DNA of 64,000 bases from Hyphomicrobium sp. GTDB taxonomy: Bacteria > Pseudomonadota > Alphaproteobacteria > Rhizobiales > Hyphomicrobiaceae. Every line of letters begins with the position of its first letter. The first letter of the stretch is position 1. The translations under genes and the position numbers were made by a program. The notes below the pieces were generated by a model. The model searched no databases and had not been told where the DNA came from. It saw only the letters and a program-made list of their open reading frames with translations. Where the stretch lies: contig JANXVY010000027.1 in NCBI GenBank assembly GCA_025351425.1, forward strand, positions 1-64,000, in the 5' to 3' direction. Below are positions 13,898-23,356 of this stretch, piece by piece.

Positions 13898-14470
13898 ATG
13901 AGCAACGACAACTTGAGCGGCAGCATTCGTAAGCTGTGGCAGGGTGAAACGGATAAGTTTCGCAACCACCTTTTGCGCCTCGATAAGGCCAGTCGCCGTA
14001 ACCGTTTTGCCCATGCCGTATCCGACGGCTTCATCGCCGACTATGCCAGCCGCATGACGTCGAACGGAGCGATCGTGTACGGCTTCTTCGATGGTGACGA
14101 ACTGCGCGCCGTCGCCGAGCTGCGCAAGATCGGCGACACGTGGGGCCATCAGGCCGAGGCCGCGTTTTCAGTTGAGAACGACTTCCAGCACAAGGGCATC
14201 GCGACCGAACTTCTCGGCCGCGTGATTCGCTCGGCCCGCAACCGCGGTGTCAGTCATTTGATCATGAGCTGCCTCGCCGACAATGGAAAGATGCAGGCCG
14301 TCGCACGCCACCATGATGCGGATCTGCGTTTTGAAGCAGGCGAAGTGATCGCAGAGATCTTGCCTCACACCGCCAACCCGATGTCGGTCTTTGCCGAAGC
14401 AGTGGAAGACCGGTTCGGCGATCTCATGGCCGTCTTCGATCTGAAGTCCAAATTCAGCAAGGCTGCCTGA
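13898..14470 (+). CDS. GNAT family N-acetyltransferase
   Basis: A 190-residue GCN5-related acetyltransferase. The acetyl-CoA-binding motif A is QHKGIATELLGRVIRSARNRG, preceded by a typical beta4 strand (EAAFSVENDFQ). The start at 13898 is supported by a strong AGGAGG at 13885-13890; an in-frame ATG at 13802 would add 32 residues with no support. The substrate is unknown. It is a single gene, divergent from zapE, with a hairpin just after its stop. Confidence 0.85.
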   Translation: MSNDNLSGSIRKLWQGETDKFRNHLLRLDKASRRNRFAHAVSDGFIADYASRMTSNGAIVYGFFDGDELRAVAELRKIGDTWGHQAEAAFSVENDFQHKGIATELLGRVIRSARNRGVSHLIMSCLADNGKMQAVARHHDADLRFEAGEVIAEILPHTANPMSVFAEAVEDRFGDLMAVFDLKSKFSKAA

Positions 14471-14482
14471 AACCCTGCGATA

Positions 14483-14516
14483 GTCCCGTGCGTCGTCAAA
14501 CCGGCGCGCACGGGAC
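14483..14516 (+). terminator. Hairpin after the GNAT gene
   Basis: Perfect 10-bp inverted repeat GTCCCGTGCG / CGCACGGGAC with a 14-base loop, starting 13 bases after the stop codon. It is followed by TTATCATC, not a real T run. Probable transcript end. Confidence 0.55.
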
Positions 14517-14520
14517 TTAT

Positions 14521-15270
14521 CATCGCGCGATGAACGTTGAAAACTTGGCTCCATCGAGGCTCTCAAGCAGACCGCGCCGCCGCTGAACAGCTGTTCGGCC
14601 GTGTAGCGCCGCGCCTCCAGAAACATCTCCTGCACTAAGCTGATATCCGCCACACCGGCGCGACCGCCATTCTCGGCTGCCTCATCAAGGCCGACCTGGA
14701 CCTCGACGGGCGCGATCCCCAGGTAGACTTCGATGCAGCCGATCCTGCGCTGGCAAAACGCTACCCGCGAAATTGCGGATAGTTCCAATTGAGCTTGTTC
14801 TTGAGCTTCGAAGATGCAACGGCGCATTATCCGCTTGGACAGCAGCTGATGGCGATCGATGGACCCCGACGACACCTTCCATCATTTCACGCGCGAACTT
14901 CAGGCGAACCGCGCAGTGTTCGAAAAGTCTAATGCGTAGAAGCGGTCGTGGAACGGCCAAGCGATGCCAGCGCATTGGAAGCCGAAGGATCACTTCATTG
15001 CCAACGTGCTTACATCCTGAGCGACGGATCGCCCTTAAATGGCTCCAGTCTAAGAAACTTAAAATACTAAGCTCCAGGAGCACTTTGATCCGTTGACATA
15101 AGCTTCAGAGTCCGGAACAATTACCAAAACCATGAAAAACAACAAAAATTGAGGATTTTGCGCAACAGATCGCCAAGATTGATGACTCCGGAGGGAATGG
15201 AATTGAATTTAATTGTCAACAAAAACTGCGAATATCGACATGCTTTCCCCAGTTCGAGCTGATTCGAACG
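14521..15270. other. Gene-poor stretch with possible decayed coding remnants
   Basis: About 750 bases with no intact gene. On the plus strand one frame from about 14550 to 14780 reads like coding sequence but is broken by a stop (RAAAEQLFGRVAPRLQKHLLH, stop, ADIRHTGATAILGCLIKADL). The ADI...LG pattern with later DPALAKRYPR is weakly reminiscent of a glutathione S-transferase C-terminus. A second coding-like piece (14859-14939) reads MDPDDTFHHFTRELQANRAV and ends in TAG. Composition becomes AT-rich from about 15060, as expected for the promoter region of the histone-like gene. Confidence 0.3.
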
Positions 15271-15289
15271 TCAATCGGAGAGAACGCAA

Positions 15290-15487
15290 ATGGCAAAGAT
15301 CACTGCAAAAGCAAAGACCCCTACCAAAGCCGCCGCCAAGGCACCGGTGAAGGCAGTCGCAAAGACCCCCGCAAAGGCCAAGGTTCCCGCCAAGAAGGCA
15401 TCGGCCCGCAAGCCCGCCGTCAAGGCCGCTGCTAAGGCTCCCGCCCGCAAGGCCCCTGCCAAGAAGCCCGCTCGTCGCGCTGCTTAA
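15290..15487 (+). CDS. Histone H1-like Lys/Ala/Pro-rich DNA-binding protein
   Basis: A 65-residue, extremely basic low-complexity protein made almost only of Lys, Ala, Pro, Val, Thr and Arg, in degenerate repeats of the type KAPAKKA/AKAPVKA. This composition matches bacterial histone H1-like C-terminal-tail proteins, which bind DNA non-specifically and compact the nucleoid. CGGAGAG lies 8 bases upstream of the ATG. It stands alone in an AT-rich context and is followed by a strong hairpin at 15607. The low-complexity composition prevents a more exact family call. Confidence 0.75.
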   Translation: MAKITAKAKTPTKAAAKAPVKAVAKTPAKAKVPAKKASARKPAVKAAAKAPARKAPAKKPARRAA

Positions 15488-15606
15488 TCAATAAGTTAGG
15501 CAAAAGGCTCGGCCGCAGGAAAGGCACAGGGCCGCTGACTTCACACCAATCGAGCTAGCGGAAAATTTTTCGCTACTCGCAAGTCACGGTAGGGTGCGTC
15601 CCACTC

Positions 15607-15636
15607 AAGGCCGGTGGCTATATAGCCGCCGGCCTT
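15607..15636. terminator. Strong hairpin between the histone-like gene and sdhB
   Basis: A 13-bp stem (AAGGCCGGTGGCT / AGCCGCCGGCCTT, with one G-T pair) and a 4-base ATAT loop, placed between converging genes. Neither flank has a good T run, but the position fits a shared transcript end for sdhB and the histone-like gene. Confidence 0.55.
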
Positions 15637-15684
15637 GCCATTTATAATCCCTTATTCGAAAATCAATTCGGAAAACGGGGAGAA

Positions 15685-16464
15685 TTAAACCCGCCGCTCG
15701 ACCATCAACTTCTTTAATTCCGCAATCGCCTTGGCAGGGCTGAGGCCCTTCGGGCAGGCCTTCGCACAATTCATGATTGTATGGCAGCGGTAGAGCCGGA
15801 ATGGATCCTCGAGATTATCGAGCCGGTCGCCGGTCGCCTCGTCGCGGCTATCGATGACCCAGCGATAGGCCTGCAGCAGCACGGCCGGCCCCAAATACCG
15901 GTCCTGATTCCACCAATAGCTCGGGCATGACGTCGAGCAGCAGGCGCACAAGATGCACTCGTACAGCCCGTCGATCTTTTCGCGGTCGCCGCGCGACTGA
16001 GCCCATTCCTTGGGCGGCGCCGGCGTGTCCGTCTTCAGCCAGGGCTCGATGGAGGCGTGCTGGGCGTAGAAATGCGTCATGTCCGGCACAAGGTCCTTGA
16101 TGACCTTCATATGCGGCAGCGGATAGATTTTGACCGCACCTGTGACCTCATCCATGGCCTTGAGGCATGCAAGCGTGTTGGTACCGTCGATGTTCATCGC
16201 GCACGACCCGCAGATGCCCTCTCTGCACGAGCGCCGGAACGTCAGTGTCGGATCGATCTCATTCTTGATCTTCATCAGCGCATCGAGAACCATCGGCCCG
16301 CAGGACGCGCGATCGATAAAATACGTGTCGACGTGCGGGTTGCCGCCGTCGTCGGGATTCCAGCGATAGATCCGGAATTCCTTGTACTGGCCCGTCCGGC
16401 CCTCCGGATTCCAGGTTTTGCCCGTCTGCACGGTCGAATTCTTGGGAAGCGTCAGCTGAACCAT
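15685..16464 (-). CDS. sdhB: Succinate dehydrogenase iron-sulfur subunit
   Basis: A 259-residue subunit carrying the three Fe-S clusters of complex II. The [2Fe-2S] cysteines are in [21 protein letters not shown], and the [4Fe-4S] and [3Fe-4S] ligands are in [16 protein letters not shown] and [17 protein letters not shown]. The start is ATG 16464 ([10 protein letters not shown]), with AGGAA 10 bases upstream; an in-frame TTG at 16485 is less likely. It is the last gene of sdhCDA-x-sdhB, 126 bases after the intervening hypothetical gene. Confidence 0.96.
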   Translation of the reverse strand: MVQLTLPKNSTVQTGKTWNPEGRTGQYKEFRIYRWNPDDGGNPHVDTYFIDRASCGPMVLDALMKIKNEIDPTLTFRRSCREGICGSCAMNIDGTNTLACLKAMDEVTGAVKIYPLPHMKVIKDLVPDMTHFYAQHASIEPWLKTDTPAPPKEWAQSRGDREKIDGLYECILCACCSTSCPSYWWNQDRYLGPAVLLQAYRWVIDSRDEATGDRLDNLEDPFRLYRCHTIMNCAKACPKGLSPAKAIAELKKLMVERRV

Positions 16465-16590
16465 GGGATCGGAATTCCTGTTCAAGTCATGCGATGCAGA
16501 TTGTGCAGTGCGGCGAAAGTGTTGCCAGAACGCCCTTCTGTCAACACGACAAAAGCCGGGTCTCGGCAGATGGGCAGTGCGATGCGACGT

Positions 16591-17202
16591 TCATTCAAGC
16601 CGGTACTTCTTGAGTTCGCGCACCAGCTGGCAGAGTTTGTCGGCGACCTCGGCCCCGGTGTCGACGGCAACGCGCAGTGTGGCCCGATTTGAAAACAATC
16701 CGTTAAGCCGTTCCTGCTGCTCCCCGAAGCCGAAATACAGCTCTTCGGGCGCAACGATCTCGCCGTCTTCGACGGCCGACATCACGTCGAACGCGTTCTG
16801 CGAGGCCAGCACCAGCATGGATGCCACGTCGTTGATCAGCTGTTGATAGAGCCGGGCGGCGTCCACCCCGACCCGTGTGCCGTGCACCCCGAATTTGAGC
16901 GGCGACGACGGCGCTCCTTCTCCGCAAAACGATTTCGGGCTGCGCTGAAAGCGCCGGAAGATTTCCCCAAGGCCCATGCAGCACGTCTCAAGATCGCGCA
17001 AAGCAACCCCCGCCTTGCGCCGTGCCTTTGCGCGGTCGGGGGTCTTGTCCTGCGCCGACCAGTTGATAGCGGCAATCGATGCGACCGCCCCCAACGCTGC
17101 CAGCGCCGGCAGCACGGCCGCGAACGGATCAGGCGGGACCCGCGTATCGCTATCTGAAGCAATGTCCTTCGGGTTCGGCGGTGTCTTCACTGTGGCAGCC
17201 AC
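16591..17202 (-). CDS. Membrane-anchored hypothetical protein inside the sdh operon
   Basis: A 203-residue protein with no recognised family. One hydrophobic segment (about residues 27-47, PFAAVLPALAALGAVASIAA) follows a polar N-terminus; a largely helical 150-residue domain follows. It starts only 18 bases after the sdhA stop and ends 126 bases before sdhB, so it sits inside the operon on the same strand. Codon use resembles its neighbours. A role in SDH assembly or anchoring is possible from position only. Confidence 0.7.
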   Translation of the reverse strand: MAATVKTPPNPKDIASDSDTRVPPDPFAAVLPALAALGAVASIAAINWSAQDKTPDRAKARRKAGVALRDLETCCMGLGEIFRRFQRSPKSFCGEGAPSSPLKFGVHGTRVGVDAARLYQQLINDVASMLVLASQNAFDVMSAVEDGEIVAPEELYFGFGEQQERLNGLFSNRATLRVAVDTGAEVADKLCQLVRELKKYRLE

Positions 17203-17220
17203 GTTTAAGAGCCGGGTGCC

Positions 17221-19050
17221 TCAGTAGACGCGGGCTTTCGGCTCAATGTATTTGACTTCGTTCGTCAGCGTATTGGTGTGCACGGGCCGCACATCGAGAC
17301 GCACGGACCGCGACGCATCATCTGCGAACGCCAAAGTGTGTACCATCCAATTCGCATCGTCGCGCTTGGAAAAATCTTCGCGAGCATGCGCGCCGCGGCT
17401 TTCCTTGCGATTTTCTGCACTGACCACCGTTACGACGGCTTGCGCGATCAGATTGTCATACTCCAGCGTCTCGATCAGGTCGGAATTCCACACCAACGTG
17501 CGATCGGTGGTCTTGATGTCCGTGCTCTCGTTCCAGATATCAGTGATCTTGGCGACGCCTTCCTTCAGCACGGGCCCATCGCGGAACACCGCGCAGTTGG
17601 ACTGCATCACCCGCTGCATGCGACCGCGCAACGTCGCAGTGGTCGTGCTGCCCTTGGCATAACGGAACTTGTCGAGCCGCGAGAGCGCAAGCTCGGTCGC
17701 GCTCGGCGGCAGCGGCGGCAAGGCCTTTCCGGCCTCCACCATTTCCCCGCAGCGCAAGCCGGCTGCCCGCCCGAACACGACAAGATCGATGAGCGAGTTC
17801 GAGCCCAGCCGGTTGGCGCCATGCACCGAAACGCACGCCGCTTCGCCGATCGCCATCAGTCCAGGCACGACCGTATCGGGATTGCCGCCCCGAAGCGTCA
17901 GCACTTCGCCGTGATAGTTCGTCGGAATGCCGCCCATGTTGTAATGGACCGTCGGAATGACCGGGATGGGCTGACGGCGCAGGTCGACACCGGCGAAAAC
18001 CTTGGCGTTTTCCGTGATGCCAGGGAGCCGTTCGGCAAGGATCTTGGGATCCAAGTGGTCGAGATGCAGGAAGATGTGGTCGCCATCCTTGCCGACACCC
18101 CGGCCTTCGCGGATTTCCATGGTCATCGAGCGCGAAACGACGTCGCGCGAGGCAAGATCCTTGGCATGCGGCGCGTACCGCTCCATGAACCGCTCGCCCT
18201 GGCTGTTGGTGAGATACCCGCCTTCGCCGCGCGCACCTTCCGTGATCAGCACACCCGCGCCGTAAATGCCGGTTGGATGGAACTGCACGAATTCCATGTC
18301 CTGAAGCGGCAGCCCAGCGCGCAGCACCATCGCGTTGCCGTCACCCGTACAGGTGTGAGCCGATGTCGCCGAGAAGTAGGCACGGCCATAGCCCCCGGTC
18401 GCAAGGATCGTCTTTTGCGCCCGGAACGTATGGATCGAACCATCGTCGAGGCACAACGCGACCACGCCGCGACACGCGCCGTCTGCATCCATCAGCAAGT
18501 CGATCGCGAAGTATTCGATGAAGAATTCGGTCTGGTGCTTCAGCGCCTGGCCATACAGCGTATGCAACATCGCATGGCCGGTCCGGTCGGCCGCCGCACA
18601 CGTGCGCTGTGCGGGAGGGCCTTCGCCGAATTCCGTGGTCATGCCGCCGAAGGGGCGCTGATAGATCTTGCCCTCTTCGGTGCGCGAGAACGGCACCCCG
18701 TAGTGTTCGAGCTCATAGACGGCGGCCGGCGCATTCCGGCACAGATATTCGATTGCGTCCTGGTCGCCAAGCCAGTCGGCACCTTTGACGGTGTCGTACA
18801 TATGCCATTTCCAGCTGTCGGCGCCCATGTTGCCGAGCGCCGCCGCAACCCCGCCTTGCGCCGCAACGGTGTGCGACCGGGTGGGAAACACCTTGGTCAC
18901 GCAAGCCGTGCGCAGGCCTGCTTCGGCCGCGCCGACGGCAGCCCGCAACCCAGCGCCTCCCGCGCCGACCACAACGACATCGTATTCGTGATCGGTAATC
19001 GGATAGGCCGCGCCGGCAGTCTTAGCCGAGCCGTTTGCCTTCGTGGCCAT
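17221..19050 (-). CDS. sdhA: Succinate dehydrogenase flavoprotein subunit
   Basis: A 609-residue catalytic subunit of complex II oxidising succinate to fumarate. The FAD-binding motif is [15 protein letters not shown], the covalent flavin histidine is in [11 protein letters not shown], and the active-site regions include HPTGIYGAG and [11 protein letters not shown]. The start is ATG 19050 ([10 protein letters not shown]). A TTG 15 bases further upstream would overlap the sdhD end. It is separated from sdhD by 4 bases. Confidence 0.96.
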   Translation of the reverse strand: MATKANGSAKTAGAAYPITDHEYDVVVVGAGGAGLRAAVGAAEAGLRTACVTKVFPTRSHTVAAQGGVAAALGNMGADSWKWHMYDTVKGADWLGDQDAIEYLCRNAPAAVYELEHYGVPFSRTEEGKIYQRPFGGMTTEFGEGPPAQRTCAAADRTGHAMLHTLYGQALKHQTEFFIEYFAIDLLMDADGACRGVVALCLDDGSIHTFRAQKTILATGGYGRAYFSATSAHTCTGDGNAMVLRAGLPLQDMEFVQFHPTGIYGAGVLITEGARGEGGYLTNSQGERFMERYAPHAKDLASRDVVSRSMTMEIREGRGVGKDGDHIFLHLDHLDPKILAERLPGITENAKVFAGVDLRRQPIPVIPTVHYNMGGIPTNYHGEVLTLRGGNPDTVVPGLMAIGEAACVSVHGANRLGSNSLIDLVVFGRAAGLRCGEMVEAGKALPPLPPSATELALSRLDKFRYAKGSTTTATLRGRMQRVMQSNCAVFRDGPVLKEGVAKITDIWNESTDIKTTDRTLVWNSDLIETLEYDNLIAQAVVTVVSAENRKESRGAHAREDFSKRDDANWMVHTLAFADDASRSVRLDVRPVHTNTLTNEVKYIEPKARVY

Positions 19051-19054
19051 TCTG

Positions 19055-19435
19055 TCAGGCTCCAAAACTGAGTTTCAGAATTGCAAATACGCTCGCAACG
19101 CCGATGAGGATTGCAAAAAACGTGTTGAGCGCCAGCACCGCAAGCTTGGCCCCCTCGCCGTGGATGTAGTCCTCGATGATAACCTGCATGCCCAACCGCA
19201 TGTGCATGACGCCCGACAGGATCAGCAGCAAGAGCCCCAGTGACACGAACGGATTGCGCAGCAGCGCGCGCGCGGCCGCATAGTCCGCGCCGGCGAGCTT
19301 GGCGACGAGCCAGACCAGAAACACGGCCAGCACTGCGTTGGCGACGCCCGTCATCCGCTGAAGGACGAAGTGGCCCGCGCCTTCACGCGCCGAACCAAGA
19401 TGCCGCACCGATTTCAACGGCGTTCTCATGCTCAT
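19055..19435 (-). CDS. sdhD: Succinate dehydrogenase membrane anchor subunit SdhD
   Basis: A 126-residue hydrophobic anchor with three predicted membrane helices, which with SdhC binds heme b and quinone. [19 protein letters not shown] in the second and third helices is typical of the family. The start ([14 protein letters not shown]) overlaps the sdhC stop by 4 bases (ATGA), indicating translational coupling. Confidence 0.93.
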   Translation of the reverse strand: MSMRTPLKSVRHLGSAREGAGHFVLQRMTGVANAVLAVFLVWLVAKLAGADYAAARALLRNPFVSLGLLLLILSGVMHMRLGMQVIIEDYIHGEGAKLAVLALNTFFAILIGVASVFAILKLSFGA

Positions 19436-19851
19436 AGCGCGACCCCTGTTGTGGTGAGACGGCTGTACCAGATGGCGGCCGTGAGCAGCGCCGAACCGAT
19501 CAAGGTGCCCCAGGACAGCCGGTCGATGGTGACGAGGTCGAAGCCGCGGCCCGTGTCCCACACGAAGTGGCGCAAGCCGCCAAGCATATGGTGCATGAGC
19601 GCCCAGGTGTAGCCAAACAGGACGATGCGGCCGGGCAGGGAGCCGAAGATCGAGCTGACGTAGTTGAAATAGTCGGGGCCGACAGCGGCAGAGGTGAGCC
19701 ACCAGGTGAGCAGGATCGTGCCGAAGTACAACGCGACCCCGGTGATGCGATGTATGATCGACATCACCATGTTGATGAGGGGCCGGTAGACCTGCAAGTG
19801 CGGCGACAAGGGCCGTTCGGCCCGGCTTCGGTCTGCTTTTGGCTCAGCCAT
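19432..19851 (-). CDS. sdhC: Succinate dehydrogenase cytochrome b556 subunit SdhC
   Basis: A 139-residue subunit with three membrane helices. The N-terminal RPLSPHLQVYRP signature is followed by SIIHRITG (quinone-site Ser31/Arg35). The heme-ligand region is ALMHHMLGGLRHFVWD, with His87/His88 and His95. The start is ATG 19851, with GAGG upstream. It is the first gene of the operon, so the promoter should lie in 19852-19968. Confidence 0.94.
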   Translation of the reverse strand: MAEPKADRSRAERPLSPHLQVYRPLINMVMSIIHRITGVALYFGTILLTWWLTSAAVGPDYFNYVSSIFGSLPGRIVLFGYTWALMHHMLGGLRHFVWDTGRGFDLVTIDRLSWGTLIGSALLTAAIWYSRLTTTGVAL

Positions 19852-19968
19852 CAGGCATCCTCGATTGATCCTCGTCCTTTGCCCTAACGCGCCATCCAGT
19901 GCAGCGCAATTCAACAAATGGCGCAGTGCATCCAAAGTATCGGAAGGTGGCACGCGAAATGTCGCGGA

Positions 19969-20952
19969 TCAGAATGATTGGACGATCGCCCGGCCGAGGC
20001 CCTGCCCGCTTTCATAGGCGTGCTCCGCGAGCCGGCCGAGGCACCAGTCGCCAGCGACGCCGACCCGGTGGACACTGGAGAAAATGAAGCTTTCGCCCAA
20101 CGATTGGTCGACCAGCCCATAGCGCCACAGGAACGCGGACTTATGATCTGGCTGCACCCCCGAGAGCGAGAGCGCACGGCTGACTTCATCCCAAAGTTCG
20201 CCGGCGATGACGTCGGGCTCGACGTCTTCGGCCTCGCGGCTGAACCCGGGCGAAGCGTGAACGACGATCGATTCACCCCGCTGCGAACGGCCCGGCTTGT
20301 TATTGTTGCGCGCGATCCACCGGATCACTTCGGACATATCAGAAAAAACGTCCTGGTTGGGCAGTACGGCGGTGTCGAAATGCGCCATCATCGCCCAGCA
20401 TGGCATCATACGTACGCGCGACAAGGGCGCCGCCAGGTCTTCGAGCTTTCCCAGCAGCAGCCGCGCCTGCGGAGCGGGCACAGCGATCGCAACCGCATTG
20501 AACGGCCCCGCCGAAGTCTGGTCGTCGAACCAGATGTTCCAGGCCGTACCGGTCTTGCTGTCGCCACGCGAAATGGTGTGCGCCTTGCGCCCGGTGTGAA
20601 TGCGGAGTCCTTCGGCGAGCGGCCGGACCAGCGATGCCATTCCCGGCGTACCAACGATCCAAGGGAGCATCTGCACCCCGTTTTCGCCGCCCGCGTTGGT
20701 CCTCGGCACCCAATGCGCGGCATAGCCAGTACCGGTCATTTCATCGAGATAGGAGCCGAAGGCCGAGCTGCGCGCCGTCACATATTGAGCGCCGTGATCG
20801 AACGAATGGGACCCCTGGCGCAGGGTTGCGATTCGTCCGCCGATCACCCTATCCTGCTCGAAGACTTCCACATAGCAGCCCGCGCGGCGCATGACTTGCG
20901 CACACGCAAGTCCAGCCAAGCCCGCCCCGATCACTGCCGTTCGTTGTGTCAA
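19969..20952 (-). CDS. Renalase-like FAD-dependent amine oxidase family protein
   Basis: A 327-residue flavoprotein. The N-terminal GAGLAGLACAQVMRRAG and E-x-GGRIAT signatures show the GR2-type FAD fold, and FDHGAQYVT is characteristic of the renalase-like branch of NAD(P)-binding amine oxidases. C-terminal WRYGLVDQSL and GDWCLGRLAEHAYESGQGLG complete the FAD site. Bacterial relatives oxidise mis-reduced nicotinamide dinucleotides or unknown amines, so the substrate here is uncertain. It lies downstream of, but is not clearly linked to, the SOD-like gene on the same strand. Confidence 0.82.
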   Translation of the reverse strand: MTQRTAVIGAGLAGLACAQVMRRAGCYVEVFEQDRVIGGRIATLRQGSHSFDHGAQYVTARSSAFGSYLDEMTGTGYAAHWVPRTNAGGENGVQMLPWIVGTPGMASLVRPLAEGLRIHTGRKAHTISRGDSKTGTAWNIWFDDQTSAGPFNAVAIAVPAPQARLLLGKLEDLAAPLSRVRMMPCWAMMAHFDTAVLPNQDVFSDMSEVIRWIARNNNKPGRSQRGESIVVHASPGFSREAEDVEPDVIAGELWDEVSRALSLSGVQPDHKSAFLWRYGLVDQSLGESFIFSSVHRVGVAGDWCLGRLAEHAYESGQGLGRAIVQSF

Positions 20953-21126
20953 CGTCTCGCCCCGCCCTGCTGGGGGGTCCCGCCCAGCACAGAATGTTCA
21001 CTCCCGCTCACGCCAACGAGCAATGCGGCGAGCGGTTAGGACGATCTGTACGCGACGATGTTGAGAATCGGTCTCCGACTCAAGCGATTTGATGAGGAAG
21101 AGTCGAATTCCTGACCGGAAATGAGC

Positions 21127-21654
21127 CTATTTTACGGGTGCGATAACGCCGCAGGCAATGCGGCCGCCTGCGTTTCCGTCCGGGTCGGAGAGATAATCGT
21201 CGGCCTTCTCGAATAAAACGAACGCCGTTCCGTCCGCGTCGAATATGGTTTCCTCGGCTTCCCGGTTGAGGGTGACGAAGGGGCTGACCAGTTCGACCTC
21301 GACCTCTCCAGACGCCCCCACGAAGATATTGGGCAAATCTCCGACCATTGGGCCTTCGTCGTTGAGATAGCCGTGCTTGGCGCCCAGCGGATTATAAATT
21401 ACGCCGGCACTTTTGAAATCACCCTCGCATTTTCCGGTTTCATGGATATGCAAGCCGTGCGGGCCCGGCGCCAGACCTTTGAGTTTGATGCGCAAGAGCA
21501 CGCCTGCAGTGGTTTCGACCATTCTGATCGTGCCGATTTCCCGGCCATCGGCGCCCTTGAGCTCCGACTGCGCGCGCTCCCCGACCGCCGCAGCAGAGGT
21601 CGTCACGCCCGCCACCAGCGCAACCGCTGCAACCTGAAACAAGATACGCATCAT
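21127..21654 (-). CDS. Cu/Zn superoxide dismutase family protein with missing metal ligands
   Basis: A 175-residue secreted protein: signal peptide about 1-22, then a Cu/Zn-SOD fold. GLHIHETGKCEG keeps two copper histidines (H69, H71) and the disulfide cysteine C76; the partner C168 and active-site R165 are kept in GGRIACGV. The bridging histidine is replaced (AGVIYNP, I86), the second zinc histidine is Met103 (GPMVGDLPN, D106 kept), and the fourth copper histidine is Phe148 (FVLFEKADDY). H94 is kept. Three of seven ligand positions are therefore lost, so normal dismutase activity is doubtful. The start at 21654 gives a normal signal peptide. Confidence 0.85.
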   Translation of the reverse strand: MMRILFQVAAVALVAGVTTSAAAVGERAQSELKGADGREIGTIRMVETTAGVLLRIKLKGLAPGPHGLHIHETGKCEGDFKSAGVIYNPLGAKHGYLNDEGPMVGDLPNIFVGASGEVEVELVSPFVTLNREAEETIFDADGTAFVLFEKADDYLSDPDGNAGGRIACGVIAPVK

Positions 21655-21753
21655 GATGATCCCCGAAGCAACCCGCGAGGCTGCTTCTCTTCGATAACCC
21701 CGCACGCACCGTCTGCCAAGCGCAGGTTTGAAGGTCGCGCCTATCCCAAAGGC

Positions 21754-22812
21754 TTAGCGGGGCAGGATCACCCAGGCGTCGAGTTCCAGCACAACGCCCT
21801 CGGCATAGTCGCCAGCAGCCGTTTTGAGCGGGAAGCTCGTACAATTCGAATTCTTGACCCCGACGAGGCGAATTCTGAGCGCGCCCACGTCGGCCCGGCC
21901 CGGAACCTCGGCTTTCTCCAGGATCTCCGACCAAGCATAAACCGTGTCGCCTGCAAAACAGGGCGCAACGTGCCGGCCGCCGTTGATCGCGGCGAGATGA
22001 AAGGCGTTGCCAAGGCCGTTAAACGACAGCGCGCGCGCGAGCGACAGCACGACGCCGCCATACACCAGCCGCCGCCCGAACCGGCCTTGCCCCTCGGTGT
22101 GCTGGTTGAAATGAACCTTCGCGGTGTTCTGGTACAGCCGCGTCGCCATCTGATGCTCGGCTTCTTCCAGCGTCATGCCGTCGACATGGTCGATTTTTTC
22201 GCCGGCGGCATAGTCGCCCCACAGATGCGGCGCGCCCGAAAGCGCCGTATCGAATTTGGCGAGCACAAGCGGAGGCACGGCCGCAGCAAGCAGGCTGGGA
22301 TCGACCCGGTCTGGCAGTTTCGGCACCACGGCTTCCGGCGCGGGAGAAGCCTTGTCGCGTTTGCGCACCATGACCCAGCGCGTATACTCAAGCACGACGT
22401 CGCCATGCTGATTACGCCCGGTCGAGCGCACGTACACCGTGCCAGTCTCGCGGTTGGAATTTTCCTTGAGGCCGATGACTTCCGAAACCGACGACAAGGT
22501 GTCGCCGGGGTAGACCGCCTTCAGGAAGCGGCCATCGGCGTAGCCGAGATTGGCGATCGCGTTCAACGAAATATCCGGCACCGTCTTGCCGAATACGATG
22601 TGGAACACGAGCATGTCGTCGAGCGGCGCACGGGGGTAGCCAATGCCGCGCGCGAACTCATCCGACGAGGTCACCGCAAACCGCGGCCCATAGAGGCTCA
22701 CATACAGCGCGGCCTCGCCCACAGTGACCGTGCGCGGCGTGGCATGGCGAATGACCTGACCGAAGCGGAAATCTTCGAAATAATTGCCTGGATTGGTCTT
22801 GATGGAGGTCAT
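21754..22812 (-). CDS. mcd: MaoC family hydratase, probable mesaconyl-CoA hydratase
   Basis: A 352-residue double hot-dog protein of the MaoC family with two copies of the fold (about 1-165 and 190-350). Motifs such as NYFEDFRFGQVIRHATPRTV, the duplicated YPGDTL/FAGDTVYAWSE, and HFNQHTEGQGRFGRRLVYGG match beta-methylmalyl-CoA dehydratase (mesaconyl-CoA hydratase) of the ethylmalonyl-CoA pathway. The start is ATG 22812. A CitE-like lyase gene lies upstream on the same strand, consistent with that pathway. A general MaoC-type enoyl-CoA hydratase is the alternative. Confidence 0.8.
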   Translation of the reverse strand: MTSIKTNPGNYFEDFRFGQVIRHATPRTVTVGEAALYVSLYGPRFAVTSSDEFARGIGYPRAPLDDMLVFHIVFGKTVPDISLNAIANLGYADGRFLKAVYPGDTLSSVSEVIGLKENSNRETGTVYVRSTGRNQHGDVVLEYTRWVMVRKRDKASPAPEAVVPKLPDRVDPSLLAAAVPPLVLAKFDTALSGAPHLWGDYAAGEKIDHVDGMTLEEAEHQMATRLYQNTAKVHFNQHTEGQGRFGRRLVYGGVVLSLARALSFNGLGNAFHLAAINGGRHVAPCFAGDTVYAWSEILEKAEVPGRADVGALRIRLVGVKNSNCTSFPLKTAAGDYAEGVVLELDAWVILPR

Positions 22813-22915
22813 GCGTCGCTGCCGGCCTGGAATGAAGGGACTTACCAGCACCGTTGTCCGCTGGAGACGGCACCGAGGCAACCGTTGCAAGAGTCGCAGG
22901 CACCCGCTTGTAGGG

Positions 22916-23242
22916 TTATCGCTCGCACAACAGGGCGCTGGCGACGCACGCCTTCAAACCGGTCGGAAACCCGATCTGGTAAGGCGAACAGGCGACCTTT
23001 GGCGGCCGCGGGCGCACGCTGTGGAAACCATTCTTCAGCAGAAACCCTTTGAGATCTTGAACCTCGTATTTGAGCGAAGCGAGGGCGAACAGCTTGCCAT
23101 CCGCCGTTCCCGGCGCCACGGCGCGAGCGCTGGCTTCTTCACAGCGCCCCCCTGTAAGAGTGCTCGCGCTGAAAGTTTCCCCTCCGCACCCGGCCAGAAC
23201 GAGCGCCGGCACGAAAAATGTCGCACGAATAGGAATACGCAT
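22916..23242 (-). CDS. Small putative lipoprotein
   Basis: A 108-residue hypothetical protein. The N-terminus MRIPIRATFFVPALVLAGC is a lipoprotein signal with lipobox LAGC, so it is probably lipidated and periplasm-facing. The rest has several cysteines (CEEAS, KVACSPY, LKACVAS, LLCER) that could form disulfides. It lies between the CitE-like gene and mcd on the same strand. No family recognised. The start at 23242 was chosen because the signal peptide begins there. Confidence 0.65.
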   Translation of the reverse strand: MRIPIRATFFVPALVLAGCGGETFSASTLTGGRCEEASARAVAPGTADGKLFALASLKYEVQDLKGFLLKNGFHSVRPRPPKVACSPYQIGFPTGLKACVASALLCER

Positions 23243-23356
23243 GAACCAAGAACCCTGCCGCAAAGTCGCACCCCGCACTGTAACCGCCGGATGTTAGCCG
23301 GGGCTTAATTCGGACGATGGCGGAGCTTCGCGGCGCTTTCTTGATCCCAATCCGGC

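Noticed and set aside
15271-15462. A 63-codon Ala-rich minus-strand frame with a hydrophobic look
   Set aside because: It is the complement of the Lys/Ala-rich histone-like gene; the plus strand has the SD and the sensible composition.
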